NCBI RefSeq assembly: GCF_036964905.1
Contig: NZ_JBALHR010000001.1
Span: forward strand, 578,714 to 642,713
Direction: 5' to 3'
Length of the DNA: 64,000 bases
Origin: Gemmobacter denitrificans
Lineage (GTDB): Bacteria; Pseudomonadota; Alphaproteobacteria; Rhodobacterales; Rhodobacteraceae
How positions within the stretch are numbered: position 1 is the first letter of the stretch; each line of letters begins with the position of its first letter. This document shows, one piece after another, positions 63,887-64,000 of the stretch. The notes under the pieces were generated by a model that ran no database searches, was not told the origin of the DNA, and saw only the letters and a program-made list of their open reading frames with translations. The position numbers and the translations under genes are program-made.

Positions 63887-64000
63887 TGCTTCACGCTCGC
63901 CAAGGTCGCACAGAATCCAATCTTGGGGGTCTATATACCTAACTAGCCACTTGAGCCGAGAGTGAGATGGCTAGCGAGATTGTCTAGACACTAGATTCTT

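Overview
The window is GC-rich chromosomal DNA of an alphaproteobacterium, most likely of the Rhodobacteraceae (Rhodobacter/Gemmobacter-like). The basis is a PccR-type regulator with TTTGCAAA-type boxes beside pccB, a betIBA locus divergent from choXWV, a GlxA-type AraC regulator, and several small Rhodobacteraceae-style exported proteins and lipoproteins. No rRNA gene and no CRISPR array is visible.

Bases 1-31,850 are ordinary chromosome. 141-4479 (+) holds a Ppx/GppA phosphatase, a VOC protein, a TerB-DnaJ protein, an endonuclease/exonuclease/phosphatase family protein and a small secreted protein. 4547-17708 is a propionyl-CoA assimilation locus: methylmalonyl-CoA mutase, a Y-family polymerase, propionyl-CoA carboxylase alpha (pccA), several small genes and a methyltransferase, pccB, then two transporter-like genes and pccR on the other strand. 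Together pccAB and mcm take propionyl-CoA to succinyl-CoA (no epimerase is seen here), and PccR probably controls pccB and itself through two matching operator clusters. 18112-24803 converts choline to glycine betaine (betIBA, minus strand) and imports choline (choXWV, plus strand), with a shared divergent control region. 24939-31643 carries topA, dprA, a GlxA-type regulator and exported proteins.

Bases 31,853-41,280 are a scrambled accessory region punctuated by three tRNA genes: Ser-CGA at 31853, Ser-GCT at 39481 and Val-TAC at 41046. It contains the tail end of an old prophage (a tail-tip fragment plus a beta-helix tailspike gene), a 737-bp foreign insertion with ParB-like coding sequence that splits the tailspike gene, a truncated Z1/PD-(D/E)XK (DUF4420) defence-type cluster, and a decayed, internally inverted IS3-family element.

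Bases 41,280-63,740 are the late operon of a second, apparently intact HK97-type siphophage, all on the minus strand. It reads from a promoter with an embedded palindrome near 63,730 through a small protein, HNH nuclease, TerS, TerL, portal, protease, capsid, head-tail connectors, tail tube, tail chaperone with a probable programmed -1 frameshift, tape measure, distal tail/hub/peptidase/tail tip, tailspike and lysis cassette, ending near a hairpin at 41,280. Integrase, repressor and replication genes are not in the window and may lie beyond base 64,000. The 3' end of tRNA-Val facing this operon is a plausible attachment site.

The most noteworthy items are the precise insertion in the old tailspike, the frameshifted tail chaperone, the two related tailspikes, the Z1/DUF4420 remnant and the PccR boxes. 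I did not find a complete, clearly new system. All functional names rest on reading protein motifs and gene order, with no database search.
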